Assembly: GCA_023846275.1 (NCBI GenBank)
Contig: CM043871.1
Span: 29,542,569-29,606,568, forward strand
DNA: 64,000 nucleotides
Reading direction: 5' to 3'
DNA from: Vanilla planifolia
Lineage: Eukaryota; Streptophyta; Magnoliopsida; Asparagales; Orchidaceae
Part shown: piece by piece, positions 1 through 13,400 of the stretch
How the letters are laid out: the number at the start of each line of letters is the position of its first letter
Position numbering within the stretch: position 1 is the stretch's first letter
Position numbers and translations under genes: made by a program
The notes under the pieces: model-generated
Told to the model about the DNA's origin: nothing
Seen by the model: only the letters and a program-made list of their open reading frames with translations
The model's database searches: none

Positions 1-1160
1 TTCTAATCAATAGTTGTGTAGGAATAAAAATGCTGGTTTTAGGTTTTAATAAAACTTTAGGCTTGATGAAATTTATTGAATTTTTTATTCAATTATTTTT
101 AAAAAATTTATTACCTATTTTAAAATAATCTAATCTTCAAACTATACAAGTAATAAAATTTTTATAATTTTTAAATATCATTTAATTTTTTAAATAATAT
201 TTTATTTTTAAATGTCCATATAAATATTAAGTAAAGTTGATTTATCATACTATTTTTATAATTAAGGCATATTTTATTTACAAAAAGTTAATATCGTTTG
301 TCTCTTGATAAAATATTATATTTCTTATAAAATTTTAGCAAGCTTTAAAACATATTTTTATACTAATTATTTATTTATAAAATAATATAAATATTAAATA
401 AATATATTTTAAATAAGTTTGGCATCATATTTATTAATTGATGATACATATTTGATTTTTATAAAATTTATAATATTAGACTTTAGATAAATTATATTAT
501 TTGTGATGTTTTTTTAAATGTTTTGATATTAATTAGTACTTTAATAGTTTTGAAAAATATATTTGTAATAATATTTTCTTATAATTTTGATCATTCATTT
601 TTCTTAATTTTATGAAATTTATGCTATTAGTTTCGTACTAATTTCTATTTTATTATTTTATATTATTTTTCATCCTTTATATAAATTTGTAACTTTTTAT
701 TATTGTTATATTTTGTTAATTTTAACAGATTTTCAAAATTTGATAAAAGTCATTAAACCTTTAAATTAATAAACTCATATACTTTAGAGAACTATTATTT
801 TTTTTTTCTTCCTCTTTATAAATTCAAATATATCAAACTATTAATTGATGATAATAATTTTTAATTTCTAAATATTTTTTTAAATAAAATCTTTGTTTTT
901 CCAGATGTGACAACGCAGGGCTCTGCTGTTCAACTTAATTAATAATAAAATTTATTTTTATTAATACTAAGCATCATTTTTCTTGATTGGTTTTTCTTAT
1001 CTCACGCTCTCCATGAGAGCGACTGTCATTGAGATTAATTTTTAAACGACTTTTCCTTAAATTTTGTAAGATTAAAAAAAGGACTTAATGATAAAAGTTT
1101 TATATTAAAACATATTTAAGTGAAAATAGAAAAAACAATAATAAAATTTCAAGTGAAAAT
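1..1160. other. AT-rich upstream DNA without a recognisable gene
   Basis: Very AT-rich sequence with many poly-T and TA runs and no open frame resembling a known protein. It lies upstream of the MAPKK gene. Base composition changes at about 1.15 kb, where the probable promoter and leader begin. Confidence 0.6.
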
Positions 1161-1434
1161 AGAAAAAACATCTAAGCTGACCTGTCGGAGGGTCCGTTGA
1201 CTCTGCATTTTCTTCCTGAAAAATGTGACCGGGCGGCTGCTTCTCTGGTGCTCAATTGTGGTGATTCTCTAACGCTGGCGGTCTGAGCATTTCTGAACTA
1301 TCGGGCCGCCTGCTCTCCGATTGGTTATCTATTTTTGCTATAATCTGTCTTTACCCCTCTCTGTGGGTTTAGACTTTCGAAGAAAGAGACAACCCTAGAT
1401 CAGGACCGTACTAAAGCCGAAATCTAGATTAACC
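1161..1434 (+). promoter_or_regulatory. Probable promoter and 5' leader of the MAPKK gene
   Basis: This stretch is markedly less AT-rich than the DNA before it and ends directly at the MAPKK start codon. The last 80 bases are pyrimidine-rich then purine-rich, as in many plant 5' leaders. I see no unambiguous TATA box, so the transcription start is not defined. Confidence 0.4.
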
Positions 1435-4400
1435 ATGAAGACCAAGAAGCCACTGAGGCAACTCAACCTCGCGGTGCCTTCTCAAGAGAAGCCGGTGACT
1501 GATTTCTTGTAAGTCTCAAGAACTCTTCGCCATATCTCTCTATTCAAGCAGATAGAATTCAATTCTAGCAGAATCTGGATTATGTGGATTTACGATTATG
1601 ATATCCCAATTTTCTGCGATTTTTTCCTCGTAAAAATGATATATTTGTCTTCGGGTTTCAGGACGGCCAGCGGGACTTTCCAGGATGGGGATTTGCTCCT
1701 TAATAAGCAAGGAGTGCGCTTAATCTCCGAAGCAAGTGGCAGCCAAGTCTGTATAGAAATTTTATTAGACACTTTTTGAACAATTTTTTGCGAAGCTGTG
1801 ATTTGGTTTATTTTTTTTAAATGAGCAATTAGGTTACTGAGTTGATCCGATGTTTGTAGAATTTATTTGTATTATTAAGATGATTATGATCTGTGAGGCC
1901 TTCCTTTACGCTTTAGGAGATCTGTAGGGGTCTATGGGATCGGTATTATCTAGTTAGGGCTGGTGAAACATTGGAAAATGTTGGAAAGGTAGCTAGATGC
2001 ACCTTGAATTACGCAAGAACTCATTTCTTTTCTGTCTGCTACTGTTGATTCCGCAAATCAAAGAGCAGATCATGTTTTTAATGTCAAGCACTTTTATCTT
2101 TTATGGTACAAACCAGAACTAGAATGGAAGCTTTCTTTCAGAATACTTGTAAAGACAACCAAGAAAAAGAGAATAAGAAATATCAATGGCAGAAGGCAAA
2201 GAGTTCAACTACAGTTTGGAGTATCATGCTACTAAATTGTCAAAGTAGGTTCAAATTTTGATGAAGCAGCAACAGTTGCCACCAACACTCACCTTTGTAG
2301 ACTTTGTCAAGGGATGACTATCCTCCTAGAGTTATAATTCATCATTGAGGTGAAAGGAAGTTGGGCAAATACCAGCCCATAACAAATAATCGATGTGAAG
2401 GAGGATGACAACTTTAGTTTTGCTACCTTGAACTTTGAAAATTGACCCTAACCATTTAAAGTGGAGGTGAAGATTGCTTTTCCAACCTATGATGCATAGG
2501 TAAACTATCATCAAGTTGGATGCATAGATAGATCAACTCGAAAGTTACTTCTCCTTGCACTAGTACTCTTTTGCCAATAAAGTGTTTTTGGGAGGTTGAC
2601 AAGTCACAAATTAATGTCATGGAATCCACACCATCATGTTTAGTTTAGTGCAACATTGGATGCTTTGTTGAACAATTTCAAGTGTTGAATTCGGATTGCA
2701 TTTTATTTAATGGGATATCTTGATGAGAGGTGAACAAAAGGGTATGGTCTATGATATAGACAAGGTGATGTCACATGTGATAGATGTGATTGTCTATGCC
2801 ACATATGGGAAGTTTGACACAATACCATGACTAATATGAAATAAACAAAAGAATGTATGGTGCAACATTGGATGTTTTGTTGAACAATCTCAAGTGATGA
2901 ATTCGAGCCGTATTTTACTTAATGGGATATCTTGAAGAGAGACCAAAAGGGTATAATTTATGACTTAGACAAGTTGATGCGACAAGGGATACATGTAGTT
3001 GTTAGTGCCACATGTGGGAGATTTGACATAACACCATGACCTAATATAAAATTGACTAAAGAATGTTTGGTACAACATTTGATATTTGGTTGAACAATTT
3101 CAAGTGATGAATTTGGGCTGCATTTTACTAAATGGGATATCTTGAAGAGAGGTGACTAAAAGGGTATAATCTATGATGTAAACAAGGTGATGCCACATGG
3201 GATAGATGTAGTTGTGTGTTTTATATGTGGGAAAATAATTTTTTTATTTTTAAAAATTAATAGCTAAATTAAGAGCTCAAAGTCTTAAAAAATTTGTAAT
3301 GGCTTTCTAATTTAGAAATTTCTTTAGCTTAATAGCTTTTGAAAATTTTTATAGATGTTAAAGTTCTCATGACAATTCAAAAGTTCAAAATTTAAGTTTA
3401 AGCCTTTCCCTAAAACTAGAAAAAATGTATTTTAAAGTTATAGCAATTACAAAGTTTGTAGTTCACTTGAAAGCATTTAAAAGTAGGTCCAAACATTTGC
3501 ATCTACTAATGTTTTCGTTTTAGGCAACTTTTTTTTTTTCTTCTGTTAGGGAATTACTAACTTTGCAAGTTAGCTAGTCCTTAGCTAGTTAAACCACAAC
3601 TAAAGGTATTACAAAGTATTGGTTCCAAGTGCTACAAAAACACCTAGGCTTCTAGCTAATAGCAAATCAAAATAATATTAAGATAACAGCAAACCTCATG
3701 CAAAGAACTTAGTTTAGGAATTGCAAAGGTAGATTTTTACTATTTTAAAGCTATGGAAAACTATCATAAACATTTTTGAAAATCAAACCAAAGGTATTGA
3801 GGTGAAGTTTGAGCATTAAACTTTCAACCTTAATTTTCTAATCTCCAAAATGTTATGTAGACTATTCATATTAAGTTTTTGAGGTTGGCAAGATTAAATT
3901 GAAATTAGGTGTAAAGAAAGAGGGAAACAAAAGATTGAAGTCAAAGAAACCATCCTATTGAACTCCAACAATCCAAGCATGAGATCACACACATGCTAGT
4001 TCTTAACCATTGTGATTTCAAGCCTTTTTTAATTCTGGAAGCATCAGACCATCAAGAAAAGAATTGTAGCAATTAGAGGTAAAAAATGCATGAACTTCAC
4101 TATAACAATAACAATTGATCATAAGGCCCTTAAGGAATAAATTACAAGCATTCAAAAAATAGTGATGGTTGTGCATTAGTATAGAAAAGAGGAAAACCTT
4201 GGGTGATTGAGAATAGAGTAGGACTTCCCCATGTTATCAACCCATTGACTTTGGAGGTTTATATAGATAGCCTCATGTAGTTGTTGGATTGCACTGGGTG
4301 GTTTGGAGGTACTACGTAGTGAGATTGAACCTGTGCATTGGGTCATTGGCTTTGTACATTGGATCGTTGGCTTTATCCTAATCTAATATGGGCTAAACTA

Positions 4401-7400
4401 CAAAATGATGTTGCAACTTACATGTTCTCGTGAGATTGTATAATAGTATGGTACAATCCCAATAAACAATGAAGTCATCCAATATGTCTTGGCTCAACCA
4501 AAATAGGTCTATTATCTTATTGGATATATTTCAGGATGACTTAGGTATAGATATAATATATATATATATATATATACACATACATTGATAAATAATAGAA
4601 AATGAAAGATTTGAAATAAGCAAATGCAAACACGAGGATTGACATGGCAGGGTGATTTCTGTTTGGTTTCTTCACAAGGCCAATTCATACAAGAGTTTAT
4701 GATAAAGTTTCATTAACAAGTTGTTATTGGAATCCTCTTATGGTAATGAAAACCTTAATGAAAAGTTACCAATGTTGGTGTCACCTGATAAACACCAAGC
4801 TTAGGCAATTTTCATAACATAATGTTCAAGTACGGCTGCTCATTTACATTGATGATTTAGAAGAGGAAATACGATTGTTAAAAGAAAACAAGCCATCAAA
4901 AGATACTGAAGTAGTGATGAAGTGAGAAAAGAAGAAATATAAGAGTACACGTTATGTCAAAGTTATAAAACTTGATAGGATGTCATCTTCAATGTCTTAT
5001 GCAAATTATTTTGATCTTTACTTGATCAGGAGTTCAATTATAGGTTTAGTAAATGAAAAAATTGTGAAAAAAATCAAGAGGGGAGATAAAACAATAAAAA
5101 TTGTTGTTGCGGCACAAAGCGGTGAAATCCGCGTGTGCAGGATTGCTGCACATGTCGAGCACGTGCCTACCACCTACCACACCATGCGATCCATGCGTGC
5201 GGTAGGTAAACTTACTGTGTTGAGCCAGTCTATGTTCGGATAGGCCCCTATGATGCTGATTTTGCACAATTTTGGTCAAAAATCTTATGTTTTTTGTGGA
5301 AATTAAAGTAATATATATTTTGCAATAAAATATTGTATTTAAATATGTATATAAATGGGTAAAAATGACGACTAAAACAATTTCATCTTCTTAAGGAATT
5401 CTATCATTTTATGACAAAAGTTTTCTTCTCTATATTTCTTGGTTCTTTGTCATTTGCATGCTTCAAATTCTATTGTTGTACTTTAAAACAAGGTCTGTTG
5501 TTAAGGACTCAGGATGAGAATATCTCACAGACAAATCACTATAAAACTTATGAACACATACAAGGCAAGTGTTAGAATCTTCATTTAAAAATATTTTTGT
5601 AAAGTTAAAAAGAATAGGGACTGACACTAAGCAAAGTCATGTTCATAAGAACCTTCAATCATTTGACTCGAGTCTTTCTTTGATGTTTAGATCAAAGGAG
5701 AATGGCTAAAGTCGTGTTAACCAAGTGGAACTATTCACTTTACAAGTGCAGGTGAAGAGGTTTTGGGTTTTTTAATCGACGTTGATAGTTAGAAGAATTT
5801 TAAATTGACAATGTCAATAGAATATTATGGTTCAACATCATACGAATGGAGATGTTTAGAAATTTGTAAAAGAATATGTACTTTGTAGCAAAACAAAACC
5901 TATCAATTGAAAGCAATTATTGTGCATGTTTTCAGTATGAAGTCATCCATATGAGAGCATCTCGATGGTTTCTTGTGAGGCTTATTGATAATAAATGGGC
6001 CCACAACTACTTTTTGGTAATCGTTAACAAGTTGTCAAAGAATGACCCTTTTTCAATGCAACAAAGTCCCGATTTAAGTGACGACACGATGATCTTCTTA
6101 TTGAATTGGGCTTGCTTTGAGTTACTTGTCTCACTCGTATTCAACAAAAAAGAGATTCTTAAGTAGTTTTTGGTATTCTTTGTGGTTGATGATTGACATG
6201 ACTTTGAAAAGAAATACAATCTTCTATTCACATTACTAGGTTACGGTTATGAATGTGATCTTCGTATAATTTTTACCATGGTACTATTCACGATATCCTA
6301 ATATAGAGGATAAGAGTTTCTCTTTTGTTCAACTTGATAATAAAAGGGTCATTCATAGTTCAACGAGTTGAATTTTTTTGAATTATGTTTTTTATTCGTT
6401 GCTTAGAGCCCATTAAACTTGAAATTTAATATTGATTGTTTTTGGGTGTTGAAGGATTTGTATGAAGAAGAGCCTATAAATTACTTCTCGAGGGAATTCG
6501 AAAAATATGTTTTGTAGACATGAAGTTGTTAGAAGAACTGCAGAATAAATATAAACAAAAAAGCATAATCAACATCAAGTAGTGAGTTGAGTCAAACCTG
6601 GAAGTCTTATATCCTTATTAACAAGGAGTAATTGAAAAGAGGAAGTTAAATTGATATTGTATTATCCTTGCATAGTTTCCAAGATGATAAATGGCTTGCT
6701 TACCAGCTTGGGTTGTCCTCTTATATGAGCATTTACTCTATGGTGCATGTTGAGAATTTGGAGTCATTCAACCTATCAATTTTGGGTCAAAAACCTATGA
6801 GATGTTATTGCTTATGGATGATAACATGATGGGGCACAAAAAGGCACTCCAAATAGGTATCCTTTTGGAGAAGAAAACAATGGCCACAAGACACGAGGCT
6901 AAGATAAAATTCCAATATGGGAGAGGAATGAATCCCCTTGATCCAAAGGTCAACAACTTGGGTATCTCATTGTCACAAAATGAAGACAATGATATTTCAT
7001 GAGCTAATGAGTTTCTAGGAAGTTAAATTCTCTAAAGGAGATGCGTCTAATAAGTATATCAATTCAAGACCTTAGGATGCCCAAGTTGATGTGTTGTTAT
7101 GAAGTATGTGTATGACCAGGTAACATCAATTCATGTTTTATTAGATTATATAGCTTGAAGAAGGTTGCTAACATAATTACAATAGTGTTGAGAGAAGCTC
7201 ACAATATAGCATGTTATGGAATCAAGATTGACAACCTAATGGTGTCATGAAAGATTGCAGCATCAATCTCGTGAATCACATGAAATCATAAGTTGTTTAT
7301 CCTGTTAGAATGACCTTGAGATCATAGTTGAAGAAATAACAACTTCTAAATCTTGAAGTTGATTTCAATCACAAACATGTTTGATTAATTTAGTTAAAGC

Positions 7401-10400
7401 AATGTAGTGTCGCATGGGTTGGTAGTAGGGCTATTTTGTTCTTTATAAGGATGAGAATGATTCGAGTTTTAGTTGAACTAAAATCATTTTGAACCTGGTT
7501 CAATATTTTACTGCTCTTTCTAGCCTAGATTAAGGAATTCATCTGGTTTGAGATAGATTCACTAGGCAAACAATTGATACCTGGTTATCTTCATCCTTAA
7601 CCAAGGCTGCTTGAATCTGCCCGTTATTTAGTTTATGAGTAGATACCTTTATTTGCATTTCACTAGCAAGTTCATGCGTACCTAAACTTATATATGCATA
7701 AAATAAATAGCATGTGCATAACTATATATGCATTTTTTAGTTTATGCATGTATAATTTTATGTGTGCATGAATTTGATAATGATGTAAGATACTTTTATA
7801 CTTTTGAAATTAAATAATATGCATATAATTTGTGCACTATTAATTTTTCTCTTGTAATTTTTGCACACCAATATCATATTCATGCACATAAAATTATACT
7901 AGCATAAATAGGATGGCATTCTTATATTTATAATTGCAATTTAAATTTATGCAACCATAAGTTTAAAATGTTCCTATTTTCTTTTGATCTTGTCATGGAT
8001 TCAGATTGGGTTGCATTATGGTTTGAGTCATGTTTTTTTGGTTCGTGGCTTTGTTGAATAACTTTAATACATGCTCAATTCAAACCAAAATCAGGTTCAA
8101 AACTGCAAACAATCTTCGACATTTGGGCCAAATTCTCACCTTAGGTATTCCATGTGTTTGCACCTTCATAAGTACTCTTTAATTGATGCACGATTGTATC
8201 GAATACAAGCAATTTTCTAAGTTGAAAGAGAAGCAAAGTTTTCTTTCTCAGAACTTCTTTGACAACCTAGTGCAGCCTTCTTACACAAAGTGGAAATCTC
8301 TCACATGAAGTGCACCTTAAATGGGAATCGTTGCAACCACTATGATTGGTGCCACCATAATCTGCCTTGAATCACCTTCAACTTTGTGGTCTTTCTTTCT
8401 CTTTGGTTCCCTGCTGGTGATCCCAGTGGTAATATATCCAAGAGTGATCAATCTTAACATTACAAAGTTATGGGTGTATCTCTTCAAGACTGTTGGCATG
8501 GTAATTGATGCATTTCTATGGGTAGGCTTTAATACCACATGTCAAGTATCAAGATGGCATTTTTTTTTGTTGTTCCTGGATTTAGTTTTGGAGTACTTTC
8601 TTTTGATGAAAAGCTGAATTTCTTTGCTCCTTAAAAAATGTGGATCAAATACTTCCACTTGCAAATATCTCCTAGAATTTTGCAGCAATATATTTTGCAT
8701 GTGCTGATATGTGCAGAAAGTTTGATGAAAAAATTCTTTCCTCACAGGACATGCGGCCATAAAATTTGTTACTTAATGTTGTTTTACATGATTATTATGG
8801 TAGAATGTGCATGGAGTTGTTTGTTGAACTGTAAAGTTACAACAAAAGTTAGGTGATTAATGTTGGAGTTTTTAAAATATGATCAAGTCTAATAGAGAAT
8901 TTTCAAGTAGGCAACTTCCTTATCCCAATTGTTTTATGTGTAAGCTGGCATTGTCGTATGGATTTTGGACTTTTTGCTTGTTAAAGTAATGGGTTTCAGG
9001 CCTTTACTTGTTATTGTCATATGAATTCCGAGCTTTTAACTTGTTATAGTAATGTTAATTTGAGCTTTTAACATGTAGTCATTTTCTTTTTCAGGCTTTG
9101 AACATTTTTTGAGGACTTCGGATTTTTTTTGTTGTAATGCGCATTGATTTATAAATGGTTCTATTGCTGTTAGACATCATTTAGAATTTGTGGATACTGA
9201 TGTTAATAACTACATGAATTTCTTACAGGTCATACCTTTCTTTTCATGCCTTTTAATTTAATTATAATATAACACTCACGTTTGTGTAGACAACAGATGT
9301 CAAAGATATGGATATGCAGTTCACGATGGAAGACTTTGAGGCTGTTAAGGTAATCGGAAAAGGAAGTGGTGGTGTCGTTCAACTTGTGCGGCACAAGTTC
9401 ACAGGAACGTTTTTTGCTTTGAAGGTATTAACCACCAATACTGTTTATCTTCAAATTACATTTTATATGGGATGTTTGTATTGAAGACATGTGCCATAGC
9501 AAATTTAAGATAAATAATAGCATCACTATTTACCGTTTTCCATATGATATTTGCTGGAGCCATTCTACGAGATGTCTTAGAAGCAATGATGGTAAAACAA
9601 ACATGAAAGTTTTTGTGTTATTATCTTGCTTAAAAAGTTAGATATTCACTCCAATACTGTTTCTAATGACCTGATTTAACTTGGGTTGAATGGTTCTTTT
9701 TACTCGTCCTCTACTCTGATGAGAAAGACAATTGATATCCGACTTACGTAGGAACTGAAATTCTGCACTGAAACTAGTGTTGGTTTTGTTTTGTACAATA
9801 TGTCAGTTAGCTGATAAACTGTTTCATAAGTTGCATTATGATCACGTGGATAATCTCCAGCTAGATAAAATGGAAAAGGAGAAGCGAGAAAATTATTAAA
9901 CAAGTAAATGAAAATAATTTATTGTTATTCTGCTTTAACTTATCAGAAGAATTGCCACCGGATGTGGTGCTGTTTGTTTGGCTGTTTTGAATTCATTTGA
10001 GTAGATTATTTGGAAGTTTGTTGACTTTTCTTAGACTATTGCTAGTTGAACTTAGTTTTGATTAATGAAGGCAGTTTTTTAAATGACCAAGGAATTGAAG
10101 TTTTTATAAGTAGTTCATTTCATGTAAAGTCCATCGTAAAGTTGCAACAGTGACAAAGCTTGTGTGCACAGTATAACTCCACATTTGTCTGTGTGATTTT
10201 CTTATTCTATTTATAACGCGTTTAAATTTCAGTTCTCTGCCCCTCACTTTCTTTGCCATATATGATGTCATCTTTCATTGCTTGATTTTAAGGGATTAAG
10301 GTGATCTGTTATTCTTCCAAAAAAAAAAAGAAAAAAAATAAAAAAACAAAAAGAACATCAATTTGTGCAATACTCTTTTCTTTATTGTGGCTTTTGTTAT

Positions 10401-13400
10401 TCTTTGCTGTTTATCCTTTATAACGTACCCAAAATGTTCTTTGACTACATGCATATTATGTGTGAACTTGAAATAGTTATTTCTGAAATTCGCAAGATTT
10501 GCATTGAAATCCATCAAGTGCTCTTACAGACCCATAGATTTTGATGGTCTTACATCCCTGTTAGGTGCTTCCAGTCTATAAGCCAATTGTTCAAATTTTT
10601 GCTGGAGTTGTGTGAAAATTATGCACTGTTGATACAAGCGGAATTCTAGTTTCTTCTTTTCCTATCCTAGATTTGTGACTATTCATTTTCTAACTTTCTG
10701 GAGTGGAAGATTGCTATCTCATATTCCTGATGCATCATCCGCTCCTGCTTTTCTGAGCATGCCTATCCATATTGAAACTAATTGTATCAAGTAAACTTGA
10801 TTAGTTTTCTTTACTTTTGTCATAATTTTCACAATATATATGGAAAATAAGTTTTTTTCTTATATTCTTACTCAAGCGCCTGTTTGTTTTAGCTCCTTCA
10901 TTTCTTTTTCCTTCTTTTTTCCCTTTAAACTTGTTAATTTTCTTGATTCATATAGTTCTCGAGAAATAAATTCAGTCCTGACGGAACTTCGGGATTTGGT
11001 GCTAGGAAGACAATCTTTATTTGAGCTTTTTTGGGGGAAATCCCAAGCATATATAACAAAAGATCAATTACAACCATCACAATCCCTATCAGGATGGAAA
11101 CAAAAGAAGGGGTTAAGGGCATTTCTCTTTTTCACCCGAAGTTCAAAAACTCTGCCTGACAGGCACAAAAGCTCATCTTGCAGTTCGTGGGTTTATACTC
11201 ATGAGAGACATGGGCTGCGATAAATTGACACAAAATAGCAACAACCTTGGAGACGAGGCCATCAAGTTGAATGTAACCTCATAGTGGAGTGAATGTCAGC
11301 AATAATGAGAGATGCGCCACTGTTTAGCCATAGGCCAAAGAAGGAGAAAATGAGGGAATAAATTTGGCAACAAGGAGGGCACCCATCAGCTCAATGATAG
11401 AAAGGGAAAAGGTAGTCGAGCCTTATCCAATAACAACAAGGTGACTCTAATTATCTCTAGCAATAATAGTAGTCCTAATATAATCATCTCTTTTCACAGA
11501 TCCATCAAAGTTTACCTTCAACCAACCCAATGGTTATGAATCCCATTTAGATAATGCAAGGAAAGATGGTCCAAAGAGCATAGGGATCTTAATCCTCCAT
11601 GCTGAAAGGCAAATCTTGAGGAAATGTGGCAAAGATGACGATCAAGACAATGAGGGCTACAGAATGAACTGTTTGGTTGTGCATTTCTATTTCTCCGAAT
11701 GCGATGGAAAATGCTGGTTGCAATCATGAACTCTCTCTTATAATAAACTTGCTTGGGAAGCACCTGCAAATAAGAGAGAATAGACAACGTGGTATGGAAG
11801 GGAAAAAATCTAGAAACATTGATTGTAAGAACTTGTATAGCCTCAGGGCAAGTGCAAATGGTATGATCTAAGCTAACAAGTGATTGGCAATCCCAAGAGT
11901 ATGAAATACACTTCGTAATTTTATGGAAGAATAGACAAAGCACTGACAACCATTCCGTGGTAAACCTACCATAGCAACGTAGACCTTGATTTAGGCTTTA
12001 AGCTTACACACCCATCTTGAGGCATTGGCGAAATTGTTAGACAAAGTAAAGTATATCACGAAGGTAAGGGCATGGGCAGTGTCCATGAGTTGCCACACAA
12101 GAGCATTATAGAGGAGGCACAAGGGTTGGTCTAGTTCAAGGACCCTTTCAACCAAGGTGGTGTGTGAAAATAAGAACAACGTATTAACATTCCAAGACCC
12201 ATCTTCTAAGAGAAGACTCGTCTCTTCTTGAGCTACATCAACTATCATATGCAAAAAGGTAAGAGGTGTGTCTTAAACCTTTTAAATGGTATTTCTTTTT
12301 ATCATTGGTATCACCTAAGGAGATTAGCTTCCATGCCCAAGAGTCCCGTAGTTTGGTTTTGAAACGGTCCTCTCTTTTGCCATATCTAACACAAAAATGC
12401 TAACCAATAGGGATTGACCAAGAATTGGCCCCCCAAATTTGAAGATAAGCACTCAACACCAATTTTAAGCCAATGGATATCAAGCCCCCTTGACTTTTTG
12501 GGAAGCAAACCTTATACCAAGTGAAGAAATGAATACCACAATGGGAAGGGTCATAACTCAACAAAAACTCTTGAATAAGCTTTTTAGTTGAATCAAATAC
12601 ATTGATGGTGAAAAGGGAGTCAAATAAAGAGTAGATGAGAATGGAGAGGAGGATAGAATTAATTAAGAAAAATAAGGCAAATCTATGTTGCATAGTTGCA
12701 GTTCGATGGCGAAAGTCAACAAGGACCAAGAGTCGACTCAACAAGGGAACATCCACATAGTTGACCCAACAAGAGCCAATTGACCCAATCGTAGGCTTTA
12801 TGTCCATCTTGAGTACTATGAGTCCTTTCATAGAGGTGTAAGTAACCAATCTATCGAAATGTTCAAAGGCTAAGAGGTAGTCATATTCAATACTTCTACA
12901 ATTAGAAAGCTTAAACAACTCTCAATCTGATAGATAATAGTATGAAGACTAATAGGTTTAAATTGGTTTAGTCGAATGTAATTGACAACTTTGGATATGA
13001 GCACTACAATGGTATCACTCCACCTTGGGGCATTCTATAGTTAAAGAAGAAATATTAGATAAAGGGCGGGGGGTGTGAGCAAAAAGATCACCAATTCCAA
13101 CTTTGTCTCAAGAGAGGAGGGCCTTGAAGTTCCTTGGCACACTTGATGAACAAAATGGAGGTTGGGATATCCCTATCTTGGCTCAACTAGAAGTTGGTGT
13201 TCATCATGAAAGGAAAGTCAAACATTCTCAAATCTCGACTGACAACCCTCTAATGAGAAGGATAGGTTGAATAAGCGGAAAGGACTGAGCAATAATTTTG
13301 GCCAATATAGGTGATAGGTTACAATGGACCTTTGAAACTTGGGGCTATTTAAATTCATAAAGTTTCAGTCCAAATGAGACCACATTTTAACACTATCTTT

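Noticed and set aside
8321-8617. 98-codon hydrophobic frame upstream of MAPKK exon 3
   Set aside because: Hydrophobicity comes from T-rich DNA; overlapped by frames on the other strand; no family match.
10840-11223. 127-codon plus-strand frame in MAPKK intron 3
   Set aside because: Opposite strand to the LINE tail, which explains the sequence; no domain.
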